A DNA stretch of 64,000 nucleotides from Galeruca laticollis (GCA_963921935.1 OY998175.1:292524246-292588245); one strand, 5' to 3'. Counted from the stretch's first letter, positions 42,033 to 53,330 are shown. The notes: generated by a model not told the origin, from the sequence alone. Numbers and translations are program-made.

Positions 42033-42439
42033 AATGGTAAACAAATATTATTTTTATAACATTTTATTTTATGATACTTAGTACTGTAGTTCGTTCATGT
42101 TGTTTGTAGTTTATAACATGATTGTATTGACTTCACTCCAATGGATTATATGCTTAGTTTCTACTGTATTTAGGCCAAATTAAAATTCCTTGTGTGATTC
42201 AGTTTTATACATATAATTTATAGAGTTTTTATTTATATTGAATTCAAATAGTTTATAACTAATTTTGTTGCATGTGACCATTGTATATGATTCAATTGTA
42301 TTTTTTGCGAAACAAGTGTAATAACACTTATCGCCAACCTACTTTATTCACTTCTTGTAGTTTTCTTGTAAAACCATCTTTTTGAATTAAGTTATTATTA
42401 TTTTTTAATTTTCAAGTATTTATCATAATTTTATTTTAG
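42033..42439. other. AT-rich spacer, nothing recognised
   Basis: No gene or clear repeat. Confidence 0.5.
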
Positions 42440-43477
42440 TCATTTTAGTCTGGCTTCTATTTTCTCTTTTTTTTATTTTACATTCTTGATCGAACCATTC
42501 ATTATTTTTTTTTGTACCTTTTGCACTGATCACTGCCACTGCTGCAGTTACGCTTCTTTTAATTTAATTTCATTGTTCATCAATATTATCTTGTTCTTTG
42601 CTCTTTTGTAGTTGCTTTTTTACTTCTCTATACTCTTTTCAATCTCTGTCCGTTTCATTTTCTACATTTTATCGTCTTATTCACTATATTTATAATTCTC
42701 ATTTGCATTTGATTATTACTAATTGATGATCAGTATCAACACTTGTTCCTCTGTATGATCTTACATCTGGAATCATCTGTGATCTTCTTTTTATTATTAA
42801 AACATGATCTATCTGGTTTCCCGTAGTATTGTGTATTGGCACACTAGAGCTACTTGTTCCTAATATACCTACATGTTGACTTCATCAGCTAAATTACTTC
42901 ATTATCGCCTTCCATTATCGTTAATTTTCATGTATAGTGTACTTCACTGCAACATTATTTAAGTAGTCTTTCTATCTTCGCATTCATGCCTCCAACAAAC
43001 AATGATTAAAGTATCATGTCTTGCGGCTTTCTCACATACCTTTACCAGTTTTAAATAAAATTCATCTTTGTCATATCTTTTCCTTCTTCCGTCGGTGCAT
43101 AGCTATTCATTATTGTAGTATGTACTATATATGGTTTTTCAAACTTAATTTTGATTTTCTACCACTTATAACTGTGTACTCTAGTATATTACTTTTCATC
43201 CTTTTGCTTATCATAAGTCTGTACTGTTATTTCCTCGTCAGTCTTCCCCTCCATAAAGCAAAGCATATTCTCTTATGTTTATTTGACCTTCTCCTTTCCA
43301 TCGTATTTCTTGAAGTGCCAATATGTCTATTTTGTATTTCAACATCTCTGTTGCATTTTCCTTCATTTTTCCCATAGTCTTGTCATTCCACGTTGACATT
43401 ATCACTAAACTCTTTCGTTCGCAGTTCTTATTTTCACCCTTACTCATTATCCATTTCATTGCCTTGTTGTCTTCCAT
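42440..43477 (-). pseudogene. RTE-like endonuclease and linker fragment
   Basis: The minus strand from 43477 gives a short leader, then STWNDKTMGKM and YKIDILALQEIRWKGEGQI, the start of the apurinic-type endonuclease (catalytic QE). Further pieces in broken frames include NSYAPTEEGKD (about 43090) and, near 42500-42680, WFDQEC of the linker. There is no RT after it. It may belong to the same RTE family as 11234-13604, whose endonuclease start is missing. Confidence 0.72.
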
Positions 43478-43594
43478 TGTATCTACCCTATATTGCCCAC
43501 TTCATGTTCCGGTGAACGATTGCTGTATGGTTTTCTTTTAACTTTTCATCCTAGTGATGATACAGAATCAAAATCCCGCGACGGAGTGAAGAAA

Positions 43595-43892
43595 ACAATC
43601 TGAAAATTTGGGGATCACTAAAGGGACATAAAACTATAATTTTGGATGGTTTGAGTCTTTCATATACTGGGGAGATTTTTAGGGGGTGGTAACCCCAATA
43701 TTTTTAAAATGCAACCCATGTCAAGTTCCACCTCACTCAAAATGTAATGATAAAATAAAGACATCCCAAAAACCCGGCATTTTAGTTATTTTAAAAGTGA
43801 TACTACGGAATGAGAAAGTTACTTGTTCATTTTTGGAATAGTTTGAAACATTCAAAAATATACTTTTTATGACCATTCGGTGATCCCCAAAT
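43595..43892. repeat. Possible MITE with imperfect inverted ends
   Basis: The left end CTGAAAATTTGGGGATCACT (43600-43619) is mirrored by GGTGATCCCCAAATTTCCG at about 43870-43888, 17-18 of 20 complementary. No coding sequence inside. Target duplication not determined. Confidence 0.55.
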
Positions 43893-44514
43893 TTCCGATT
43901 TTTTTTTCGTCATTTTGGATGTTCTTATAACGAGAACAATGTGTGAACGCACCCTTGTGTCACAATACCAGAACGTGCTCTTATGTTTGACATAACAAAG
44001 ATAGTGAGGGAAGAGCGAGAAGTAACCTAGCAACGAAAAATAATGACAGTGGGATTTTTTTGACAATATATTTAGAATAAGTTTTTCCGCCATTTTTTGC
44101 GAGTTTGTAAATTAAAATTTAACTACGGTGTTTGTACACTTTATGCCTTTAACGGCTTATTTATACTTAGTATAAATATACTATCATACAATACAGTTCA
44201 CGTTGATTTTACGCACCCTTCGTGTCCAAACACTGGAAAACCCTGTATACAAACAGCAATCAGAATCTATATGCTCTGTTATTCGTTTGCTCACACATGT
44301 GTTATTTTGAGACTCCTCCGGTGAGAAGTGTTCTTCTATTTCATTTTAGATATATAGAACATCGCCTCTCAGTCTTTTGTTGTTTCTCTTGGAAGGGACG
44401 GTGTGAAGATGCCCCTTTTCCATATAGGAATATTTCTTGGTAAGCAGATATGTTCATGAGCAATGAAGACAAGTAAAACTTGTTTTTATACCCAAGTCCC
44501 AAGTAGATATAGAA
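43893..44514. other. Spacer, nothing recognised
   Basis: No coding or repeat structure could be supported. Confidence 0.4.
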
Positions 44515-44819
44515 AAATCGGCTATTAGAACATACAGGGTTCCCAAGAATACCGATTGGGTATCTTACAAAGAGGACCTGCTTTCTAAGCCCCGCACACA
44601 CCTTAGGCAGACCTAAAACTGCCGAGGAGTTGGAAGGCACAGCTGCATGGTTGCAACAGACCATAGTGATTTCCTGTCACAATAACTGTCCGAAAAGGGA
44701 GTGTCGCTCTTCCAGACAGACTGTCTGGTGGAATAAAGAGTTGACAACACTGAGGAAAGAAACAAGACGTCTTTTTAACAAAGCGAAAAAAACGAGCAAC
44801 TGAGAAGCATATAAGGAAA

Positions 44820-44915
44820 GCTAAACTAGGTGCGTATAATGAAAAAATAAAAGAAAAGATTGCTGGATATTTTCTTTGATTCTTTTATTTTTTCATTATA
44901 CGCACCTAGTTTAGC
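44820..44915. repeat. 35-bp-arm hairpin within element B
   Basis: CTAAACTAGGTGCGTATAAT (from 44821) and its following bases are repeated in inverted form up to 44915, with a 25-bp loop. The arm encodes part of the linker; its inverted copy breaks the frame. This looks like a template-switch or foldback mutation in the retrotransposon. Confidence 0.88.
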
Positions 44916-45013
44916 ACCAGGAATTCTATGAGGACATACAAGGTGTCCCTGACATAGTCAGAATTAACAGGATTCTCAAAAGGGACACCTCTAATAAAGT
45001 AGCCTTTATTCAG

Positions 45014-45579
45014 TTGCCGAGCGGAGAGTACACAAATACTGAGGAGGAATCTTTAGAGCATCTCCTTAGTGTGCACTTTCCAGGCTCGGCAAACAGAGAT
45101 TCAAATCACGATAACGGGCCGGTAGCCAAAACAAGAACTACCAAAGAGGACTGGAAACTAACAAATGAAATTTTCAGACCCCATCTCATTAAATGGGCTG
45201 TAGATTCATTTGATACTTACAAAACTTCAGGACCAGATGGCATATTTCCCAAGCTTTTGCAAGAGGGAATTGACATCATCATGGGCCCTTTAGTTATGAT
45301 ATTACGCAGCAGCCATGCTCTAGGGTATATACCAATTGCATGGAGTCAAGGGTGGTGTTTATTCCCAAACCAGGGAAAGAAACGTACACCCAGGCCAAAT
45401 GCTACAGACCAATCAGTCTGGCTTCATTCATGGTGAAAAGTATGGAAAAAGTGATACAGATGCATCTGCAAGAAGAAGTGCTTAAGAGCATCCCTCTACA
45501 CAGACTAGAAGGGAAATCAGGAGAAGCTGCCCTGCATAATTTGGTCTCGGGCCTCGAAAGCAGCCTGAACCAAAAATAA
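45014..45579 (+). pseudogene. Element B RT fingers
   Basis: Two overlapping frames: SFDTYKTSGPDGIFPKLLQE and SHALGYIPIAW in the first, ESRVVFIPKPGKE and CYRPISLASFMVKSMEKVI in the second. A one-base shift near 45345 separates them. These are the N-terminal RT blocks of R1/I/Jockey-related elements. Confidence 0.83.
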
Positions 45580-46969
45580 ATAGCCCTTGCACCATTTTTA
45601 AACATCAAAGGTGCTTTTGATAACACATCGATGTCATCAATAAACAAATCCCTCGAAAAAAAGAGGGACAAACAATACCACATGCAGATGGATAAGATCC
45701 ATGCTTGAGCATAGGAGAATATCGGCACACATGCATGATACAACGTACACCGTCAGGACAACTAAAGCGTGTCCTCTAGGTGGAGTATTTTCACCACTAT
45801 TGCGGAATTTGATTGTGGATGACTTGATCTGCAGACTAAATGATCAAGGCATATGAACAAAGGGCTTCGCGGACGACCTAGTGATTGTTACTAAGGGGAA
45901 ATTCCTGGAGACAGTCGCGAATGTCTTACAAAAAGCACTACGAATTGTGGAACTAGTTGCTTTTACGAATAGAAGGGCTCTTCCGCATGGCAGAGTACAC
46001 CTGTTCGGAGAAAAACTAGAAATATCCAAAGAGGTGAAATATCTGGGAGTGACACTTGATTCTAAATTTAATTGGAGGACACACCTGGAAAAAACTACTA
46101 CCAGGGCAACCAGGCTGTTCTGGCATGCAGAAGAGTTATGGGCAAAATCTGGTTAATACGACCTGAGGTGGTACACTGGCTTTACACAACAGTGATTAGG
46201 TCAACAATCACCTATGGAACGATAGTCTGGTGGAGAAGGACAGAAGTGTCCTCAGTAGAGAATAAATCAACTACAATCCAAGGACAAGCTCTCCTCGGTA
46301 TTACCGGTGCAATGAACAATCAATGGAAGCTTTTATAGACCTTCCTCCTCTGGAACTTTTTGTTAGGGCAGAGGCAATGTTGGCGATCCTCAGATTGAAA
46401 TTGGGAGGCATGTGGAGTCCGAAAAATGTTTGTGGGGGACATACCGATACAACTGGGACAATACTAGATGAACCGAACTTTCAAATGGGTCTGGATATTA
46501 TGATACCAGAGAATATATTCAGCGAGTGAATATACCATTATTCCATCTAAGCAACAGGTGACGCACTCGGGAAATCCTGGAGACATCATCTGGTTAAATC
46601 TTATGGATCTAAAAGAACCACGGCACTGCGGCTGGTAAAAATATGGACCTGGAAAGAAAATCTTCTTCATCCTTGGCAGATATACGTCTGTATTTCAGGC
46701 AGAAACAATTGCTGCTATAGCCTGCATTGATGAAAACATTAAGAGAGGTTATACAGGACAAAGAATAAAAATATATACTGACAGCCGGCCACTGCTGAAA
46801 GCTATCAGTAATTTCATCCACGAAATCTAAACTAGTTAAAAACTGTAGAGTCCCTTAACAAGCTGGCAAGAGACAACAGAGTATCTCAGTAATGAACTGG
46901 CGGACCAGGAGGGTTCCTCTAAGCGACCCTCCAAGCAACCCGCGAGCTATGTTTCCGTACCAAGCGATT

Positions 46970-47045
46970 GAATTGAACCAGCCGCACTGCGATCCCTCAC
47001 CATCTTAAGCAGTCTATCGACTCGCTAAGCTAGCCACCAGGGAAT
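46970..47045 (-). repeat. tRNA-derived SINE-like segment
   Basis: On the minus strand TAGCTTAGCGAGT (A box) is followed 45 bp later by GGTTCAATTC (B box), in a tRNA-like arrangement. It lies at the left edge of the composite insertion. It is not a functional tRNA gene: the arms do not pair. Confidence 0.5.
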
Positions 47046-47088
47046 CAGTTGTGTTTGATATTTTCAACCAGGCGCAAGGTATTATAAT

Positions 47089-47202
47089 GGAAGAAAAGTT
47101 AATTTCGGCTGTTTATAAGGGAAAAGCAAGACGAATTACGAAAAAACTCCAAAATTCTTAAAACATTGTGGGTAGAAGTTGTCATGGAAGTCGGTATAAA
47201 CG
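47089..47202 (+). pseudogene. Harbinger MADF/BESS gene, exon 1
   Basis: ATG 47089 gives MEEKLISAVYKG; a few bases further a frameshift leads to ELRKNSKILKTLWVEVVMEV, the first half of a MADF domain, and to the donor ACG/GTAAGT after 47202 (phase 1). MADF domains bind DNA, and in Harbinger elements the Myb/MADF protein recruits the nuclease to the transposon ends. Confidence 0.72.
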
Positions 47203-47292
47203 GTAAGTGCATTATTTATACAAAGTTAAAAAATGTAAATCTTTTTTTTTTATTAAAACAAAATATACAAAAAATTATCATTGCAGTATATA

Positions 47293-48214
47293 TTAGTTTG
47301 CGTTGTAACGTTGAATTATATCTTCTGGAAATGCATAATCTTCTTGCCATGGAATAGAGCCAATTCCATTAAAGAAATTCATAAATGTATCCCGTATTCC
47401 AAGTGCAACCGCTGCAAAACGATGATTGACTGGTACCATAACTTCTCCGCCTTTTCTTAGGACCCGTATTGGGTTTATGCTGCTTTCATTCTCTGAACGT
47501 GTCAGAACGTAATTGTGCAAAATGAAAATTGCCTTCATTATTACAACAGCATGATCTACGCTGGTCTCGACTGCCTTGTGCAGCAGTCTCCATTTAGTTG
47601 ACATAATGCCAAAAGTGCATTCGACGCTGTTTCTTGCACGACTTAATCGGTAATTAAAGATTCTTTTGGCATTATTCAAGTCCCTGTCCGGATATGGTCG
47701 CATCAAGTACGGTAGCAAAGGGTATCATTCATCACCAAGGAGTACGAATGGCATTTCTATATTAGAAAAAGGTGGAGGTCTGTTATCTGGAACATTGAAT
47801 TCCCTTGCTTCTAGCAAATGAAACAGAGATGATGTTCTAAAATTTCCAGCATCACTCTGTCTTTCTGGAGTGCCTATGTCAATAGCAATTATTTTACGGT
47901 TGGCATCTACCACGGCTTGGAGTAGAATAGAAAAAGATTGCTTATAGTTTTAATATGTCGAGCCACTATTAGTTGGGGCTCTTAGTCTTCTGTGCTTTCC
48001 ATCAATACATTCTATAAAATTGGGAAAATTCCATTTTTCGTAGAATGTATCGGCAATTGAGTACCATCTTTCTTTCGTGGATTGTGGCATGTACTCATCT
48101 TTTAACTCATTCCATAAAACCATGCATGTGTCGATAATAATTTCCGATACTGTCGTCTTTCCAATTTTGAAACATCCTGCAAGAGAAGTAAATGAATCCC
48201 CCGTTGCGAGGAAT
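47293..48214 (-). pseudogene. Harbinger nuclease, exon 2 (DDE domain)
   Basis: Acceptor TTTTTTGTTTAG, phase 2 in, completing the arginine codon left by exon 1. It carries FLATGDSFTSL, FIECIDGKH (first Asp), a DIGTPERQSDAGNF block, LLGDE (next Asp) and RNSVECTFGIMSTKWRLL (Glu), the PIF/Harbinger DDE_4 arrangement. Two stops interrupt it: TAA after GSTY (about 47950) and TGA after LLGDE (about 47723). Ends at 47293. It lies wholly inside the intron of the opposite-strand MADF gene. Confidence 0.88.
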
Positions 48215-48503
48215 CTAAACAAAAAATTAGAGAATTATTCTTGGTTATTCCCTACTATAAATTAAGTCTTATATTCAGTGATTAATCAGGAAAAATAAGC
48301 AGATTATCTTCTACATTTCTTTTTTGTTTGTTTTAGTGGATGATGCTAAAAAAAACTGGAAAAACCTTCGCGCTTATTTTATATCTCATATGCGTGAACT
48401 GGATAAACCACAGTCTGGAAGTGGAGGAGGCGTCACGAAAACTAGCTCATGGGCGTATTTTCAACAACTCCTATTCCCTAAGAATGTCATAACTCCCTTA
48501 GAT

Positions 48504-49801
48504 CAGGGCTTCTTAAACTTTTTTCATTCACGACTTCATATTTATGATTGCGAGTTTCCTGGCGACCCCTTAAAAATATGAAAGAAAGATAAATAAATAT
48601 TTTTTGATGATTTATTTATTAGGTAACAATATACATATGAAAATATATAGTTTTAGAATTCGTTTAGAAACGTACAAAAATTAAAAATTGCACAAAATGT
48701 TCTAAAATTGTATTTATTACAGTTACAAAAATTATACGCCCTATTTTTCATCAAAATTGCATTTTTTGCAATAACATAAATAAAAGAGAATTCTGACCGT
48801 CTTAGATTGCTCGAATATATTCGAACGCAGTCGTTGAGTGGTAAGTGTTAAATTAAAATTAAAGGAAAACATTTAATGAGATAGATGTCCCTTTTTTTAT
48901 TGGATAACAAATTAAATCTTGGTGGAATGTTTGACACTGCTGGACGTAAGACCTCTTCAACATTTTTTAGCGATGAACGATATTGGGATTTAATATGTGT
49001 TAAAACTGAGAAAGAACTTCACATAAAAATGTGGTGTTGAATGGCCGAAGAACATTTAACGACATATCAGAGATTGTGGGAAATTCAGTTCTAGCTCCGA
49101 TCCAGAATTCAGTCAAGGGCTTTTTTAGAAATTGTAGTTTTAAGTTTGAGTCACTCGAAAGCTCAGCAAATTCCTCTTGAGCTTTAAGTGGCAGGTGATC
49201 AATCTCACTTAAGCCAATCCAAAACGTCTTTTGAATGCAAGCTACATTTTTTAAATCAATATTTAATATAAAATATGTACGGAACTGTGTTTCTAGCACT
49301 TTTAAGTGATCTACAATAATTTTTGCAATAAAAGTTTTACAATTATTTTTCTCGATTATAAAATTGTCGACAATGGATAACATTTCGAACGAATTTTTTT
49401 CTACCCTACTTTTCCAAATGTTGATCTTTTTAATAAAACTTTCAATTTTATCATTCGAAGTAAATATATCGCAATTTTTTCATTGAAGAGACAAGATGAG
49501 ATCGTTTAATTTCGCAAAGATATCTGACAAATAACACAACTTAGATAGCCGTAAGTCATTTTGAAAAAGTTCACATTTTCGTTCGGATAAAAATATTTCG
49601 ATTTCGTCCTTTAATAACAATAATCTTCTTAAACTTTGACCTCTTGACAACCATCTTACTTCTGCATGTAATAATAACATTTATAATCTTAACAGCATCC
49701 TGAAGCACATCGTTCAATTCTGTAGCTAATTTTTTTGCTGCAAGTTCCTCTCGGTGAATAAGGCAGTGAGTAAAAGTTATATGATCATAATGAGAAGCTT
49801 T

Positions 49802-49835
<34 letters not shown>

Positions 49836-50934
49836 TTTCTCTGTAGTATGGTCTTTCATAGGACGACAAAATAACAATTCTTCCTCCACGCTTTCTTTAT
49901 AAACGTACCTGATATATACTACCAACTGAGCCAATTTAGTAATATCCGTTGTTTCGTCCAACTGAATTGAAAATTATAGGCTTTCTTTAATTCTTGTGAT
50001 AAGTTGCACTAATTGGTCCTTGTTAATATCAGAAATTCTATTCGAGACAGTGTCGTTCGACAAAGGAATTTTTCGAATATCATCACCATATTTACTTCCA
50101 TGTAGTAGCAGCAGGTAATACAAGATCTTCTCCAATGGTGAACGGCTTTCTATTTTTAGCAATACAGTATGAAACTTAATATGACGCTAGTAAATATTTT
50201 TCATTAACGGTCATATATTTTTCAAAGGATTTTTTTTCTTTATTTAAAGATTTATACAGTCTTTCAAAATATTCTTTTGGTGTATTGACATACGAAACAT
50301 GCTTTGATTCAAGATGTCTTTTTAATTTTGATGGTTTCATACTCTCCGGAGCCAATAATTCATTGCAGATCAAACAAATAGGTTGTTAATTACCCTTACA
50401 ATTCTCAAATGTAAATCCAAATTGAGGAAAAGACTCATCATATTTTCTTTTTCGCACATTAGAAGCTTGTTTTTCAATACTTTGTCTTGCCTGAGGAGAG
50501 TTTGAAGCATTATCATCTGCGTCATTACCATTCTTATTTAAGTTCAGCCATTTATCCATGACCAAAAATTATTTTGATCCTAAAATCCAATAAATATATA
50601 AAAATAACATATTGCATGTAATAATTGATTAATTAATTACCGAATAAATAAAAAAAATCTCTCTACGGTGGAACACTGACAATTGACTACACTACAAGAG
50701 AGTTAATACTACTTACACTAGTTCATATGACAGTCAGTGTTATTGAATCATTGTCTCGCTGCACGTGTGCGCGCACATTCCAACCTTTGTTTGTGTGCAG
50801 GTATGTGAGTGTGTCTCTGCACAAATACACATCTAGATGTGTATTTAAATATTTGACATTAAAATCTCTCGCGACCCTAGAATTTTGTTACGCGACCCCT
50901 TTTGGGGTCGCGACCCATAGTTTAAGAAGGCCTG
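48504..50934 (-). mobile_element. hAT transposon 2 (ZBED/Charlie-like)
   Basis: Ends are inverted: CAGGGCTTCTTAAACT at 48504 and, on the complement of the right end, CAGGCCTTCTTAAACT; next to the latter is the palindromic GGGTCGCGACCC. The flanks are CCTTAGAT (48496-48503) and CCTTGGAT (50935-50942), an 8-bp duplication with one difference. It encodes a minus-strand transposase. Confidence 0.9.
49000..50559 (-). pseudogene. hAT 2 transposase (ZBED5/SCAND3-like)
   Basis: From ATG 50559 (MDKWLNLNK) the minus strand encodes a BED-type finger (CLICNELL, SKLKRHLESKH), then SFEKYMTVNEKYLLASY, then fragments such as LLHAEVRWLSRGQSLRRL (49480-49680) and the C-terminal half (49000-49383) with TEFWIGARTEFPTISD. 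This layout matches the domesticated-type ZBED5/FAM200 transposase family. At least five frameshifts or stops; the TA microsatellite at 49807-49832 lies in a gap between fragments. Confidence 0.82.
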
Positions 50935-51622
50935 CCTTGGATGAATCGAGAGACGATAGTCTAACATCTATACAATCCTAACACATTATAACTAATCCTA
51001 ATCATCAAATTCAAAATATTATTGAGGATGTTGATACCGAAACAGTTCAGAATTCGCCTGTACCAGAAATAAGGAAAGAAAATGATACAGATGCTGACAC
51101 TCTTTCTGCTACAGTTCCAGGGCCATCGGAAACTACTAAAATTCAGTCCGGGTCATAGAAGCAAACGTCTAACAGCATAAGTAATTTTCGCATGATACGA
51201 GCAAATGCAAATAAACGAAAATTTAATGGTGGGAATGAAAGCCATTCTGACAATACAGCCGCCAAAGTGCTCGAAATTGAAACACGTAAAATGGAGCTAC
51301 TGGAAAGAGAAATGAACGCAGAAGACCCCAATTTATTATTTTTCAAAAGTTTACTTTCCTTTGTGAACTCGTTTACAAGATTTCGGTAGAAGTAGTAGGA
51401 ATAGTGTTACCGATGAATCTGTGACACCTTGTGAAAATGAGTCATCGTTCAACTTCTCAATTATCTCACACTACCCAGTTCATTTCGTCTAATCCTTCGA
51501 TTATCGATAAGCATGAGGCAATGCAGCAGTATTCTAATAGCAGAATCAGCAATACCAACGTATTTGGGAAGTATCTTAACACTGGATTTTCTGGTTTGTC
51601 CCAAAGTATTCAGTTTGATTGA

Positions 51623-51927
51623 TTCATCCTCTCCTTCACAACGACGTACCTTTACCGACTTATGAAACCAAAATCTTTATAAATAATGTCAAATAATACA
51701 ATAATATTGTTTCCCTATCTATTCATAATACTTTTTTATTACAAATATTAGCAGTTTATACGAGTTTATGCGTTATGTTTTATTTAAATAAATGTGCTTT
51801 ATTTAACAATAAACATTACAACGTTTATGCCCCCGGTAGAGCACCATCAATATTACATATGCATATAAAAAAGAAGTTAACATAATAATAATAATAAAAC
51901 AAATAGGTAAGTACATAAAAAACTCAC
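51623..51927. other. Between the interleaved Harbinger exons
   Basis: Non-coding; 3' flank of the MADF/BESS gene and intron of the nuclease gene (donor AAG/GTGAGT at 51927 on the minus strand). Confidence 0.6.
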
Positions 51928-52235
51928 CTTATTGTGAGGCAGAAGCGCTGTTCTGCAGAAATTGCTTCTCTGAAGTTTGTAGACGTTCTTTCTAATTGGT
52001 CATGAATTTTATTAATAAAAAAATCGAAGGATTCTACACTCATACGTGCATAATTAACAAATTTTTCAGGGAAATTTCGCATCTTCTTGTAAAGCAGAAA
52101 TTCTCCATCATGGTCTCTGTGCACGTTATACGCATGCACCCAACTCCTCTTATTTTTTAGATTAGTATACTTCAGATAAGACTTGTCACAGAGAAGAAGC
52201 GACGAACAAATTTTGAAACGGGCATGTTGACACAC
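51928..52235 (-). pseudogene. Harbinger nuclease, exon 1
   Basis: Reads KRSWVHAYNVHRDHDGEFLL, FPEKFVNYARMSVESFDFFI and TNFREAISAEQRFCLTIR, the N-terminal region of PIF/Harbinger nucleases. It ends in AAG/GTGAGT with phase 2, matching the acceptor of exon 2 at 48214; together they form the FLATG motif expected across the join. The 5' end is uncertain: no in-frame ATG was found at a natural position. Confidence 0.82.
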
Positions 52236-52309
52236 ACAGACTAAACTTGATTTTGGGTTGGTACGATAGTTTTCCGTCGACCAGTCAACCCGCCTGCACT
52301 GCGGCCCCG

Positions 52310-52855
52310 GGTTAAAGGAGACTTCATAGGTCCGGAACCGTTCTGTGGAATCACAAACGATTACATAAGAGGGAAAATCCGGAACTGGCTAGACAAGAAC
52401 ACCAAATCAAATGGAGGAAGACAGAAGATCACCTTCACACAAAAAGCTTACTGTGAATGTAAACAAAGAACTCTTAATCAGTTTACTGAAACTGAGCAAG
52501 AGACACCTGAAGACAGTTACCGATTTGGTTACTGGTCACTGTACCCTAAGCAAACATTTATACAAAATGGGAAAAGTCGGTGAACCTTTCTGTAGGAAAT
52601 GCGAACTAAGGGATGAAGCAACTGTTTATATACTCTGCTTATGGAAGAACTTACAATAGCTTAGGCAGAAGCATTTTGGAAAGGAAACAATACAACCATC
52701 AGAATTACTCAAAATCACCCAAAATAAAGTAGTGGCCTTTATTGAGGACACAAAACTTTTGGAGTGGAAATAGATAATATTGGAAACGGTACAATGACTT
52801 ATGTCAAGTGCCCGGGCTGTTGAGCACAACCCAAACGAATGAAATGAATGAATGA
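52310..52855 (+). pseudogene. Element B, right part (RNase H end and C-terminal tail)
   Basis: Continues the RNase H-bearing non-LTR from 46920: GPEPFCGITNDYIRGKI, then 52411-52659 with VTGHCTLSKHLYKMG and CRKCELRDEATVYILC, the cysteine-rich tail also seen in the other family members. The join GS...GPEPFCGI is what intact elements of this kind show, which supports one element split by the Harbinger composite. Confidence 0.75.
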
Positions 52856-53157
52856 CCCAAGTCCTATCAGCCTAAAATCTTTCGTGTTGAAAACACTGGA
52901 GAGGTTGGTTGATCGGTATGTGAGGGAAAGGGCATCCTTTGCACAACAATGAGCATGCGTTCCGGTGTGGCAAATCAACAGAAAGTGCCTTGCACCAACT
53001 GGTGACTCAGGTAGAAAAGGCGCTGGAAAATAGCATGATCGCTCTGGGCGCTTTCCTGAACATACAGGGAGCTTTCGACAGCACTCCTGTAGAATAAATG
53101 TATACAGTGGCAATAAATCATGGTATAGAGCCAATGATAACTCACTAGATTGGGGCC

Positions 53158-53330
53158 ATGCTACGCAACCGCATATTAGAGGCCTCATGGAAGGATTATG
53201 TAGCAAAAATGGTCGTCGATAGGGGATGTCCACAGGAAGGCGTTCTTTCGCCCACTTTGTGGAACCTAGTAATCGACGAACTAATATCACTACTAAACGG
53301 TAAGGGCTTTCTAGCAATTCGGTATACCGA
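53158..53330 (+). pseudogene. Element C RT palm
   Basis: WKDYVAKMVVDRGCPQEG then VLSPTLWNLVIDELISLL, and IRYTD, where motif C is cut by the hAT insertion after its first Asp codon. Confidence 0.82.

Larger units (their letters stand above)
44515..46920 (+). mobile_element. RNase H-bearing non-LTR retrotransposon (element B), left part
   Basis: Broken + strand frames follow ORF2 order: endonuclease end and linker (AAWLQQTIVIS, TVWWNKELTTLRKETRRLF), RT fingers (45014-45436: KTSGPDGIFPKLL), VVFIPKPGK and YRPISLASF (45340-45579), motif A as FLNIKGAFDN, motif C as FADD (CGL-FADDLVIV near 45870), KYLGVTLDSKFNW (46040), RT tail (VVHWLYTTVIRSTITYG) and RNase H (FQAETIAAIAC, IYTDSRPLLKAI near 46780). 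RNase H breaks off after NELADQEGS; its continuation is at 52310-52855, beyond a 5.4-kb composite insertion. Confidence 0.85.
48337..51622 (+). pseudogene. Harbinger MADF/BESS gene, exon 2, interrupted by a hAT
   Basis: Acceptor TTTGTTTTAG before 48337 joins in phase to exon 1: VDDAKKNWKNLRAYF, SGSGGGVTKTSSWAYFQQLL complete the MADF domain. The hAT at 48504-50934 follows; after it the frame goes on through a Ser/Thr/Pro-rich region to EDPNLLFFKSLLSFVNSF (about 51320-51373), a BESS motif, and a tail to 51622. Several stops. MADF plus BESS is the standard make-up of this protein class. The exon lies in the intron of the nuclease gene. Confidence 0.78.
47050..52250. mobile_element. PIF/Harbinger transposon with two interleaved genes, hit by a hAT
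   Basis: Two genes of one Harbinger element converge: a MADF/BESS DNA-binding protein on + (exons 47089-47202 and 48337-51622) and a DDE nuclease on minus (exons 52235-51928 and 48214-47293). The last exon of each lies in the intron of the other. Terminal inverted repeats and a TWA duplication were not found, so borders are approximate. A hAT (48504-50934) sits in the second MADF/BESS exon. Confidence 0.8.

Noticed and set aside
46970..47045. Functional tRNA gene
   Set aside because: A and B boxes are present but acceptor and anticodon arms do not pair and no anticodon loop can be defined.
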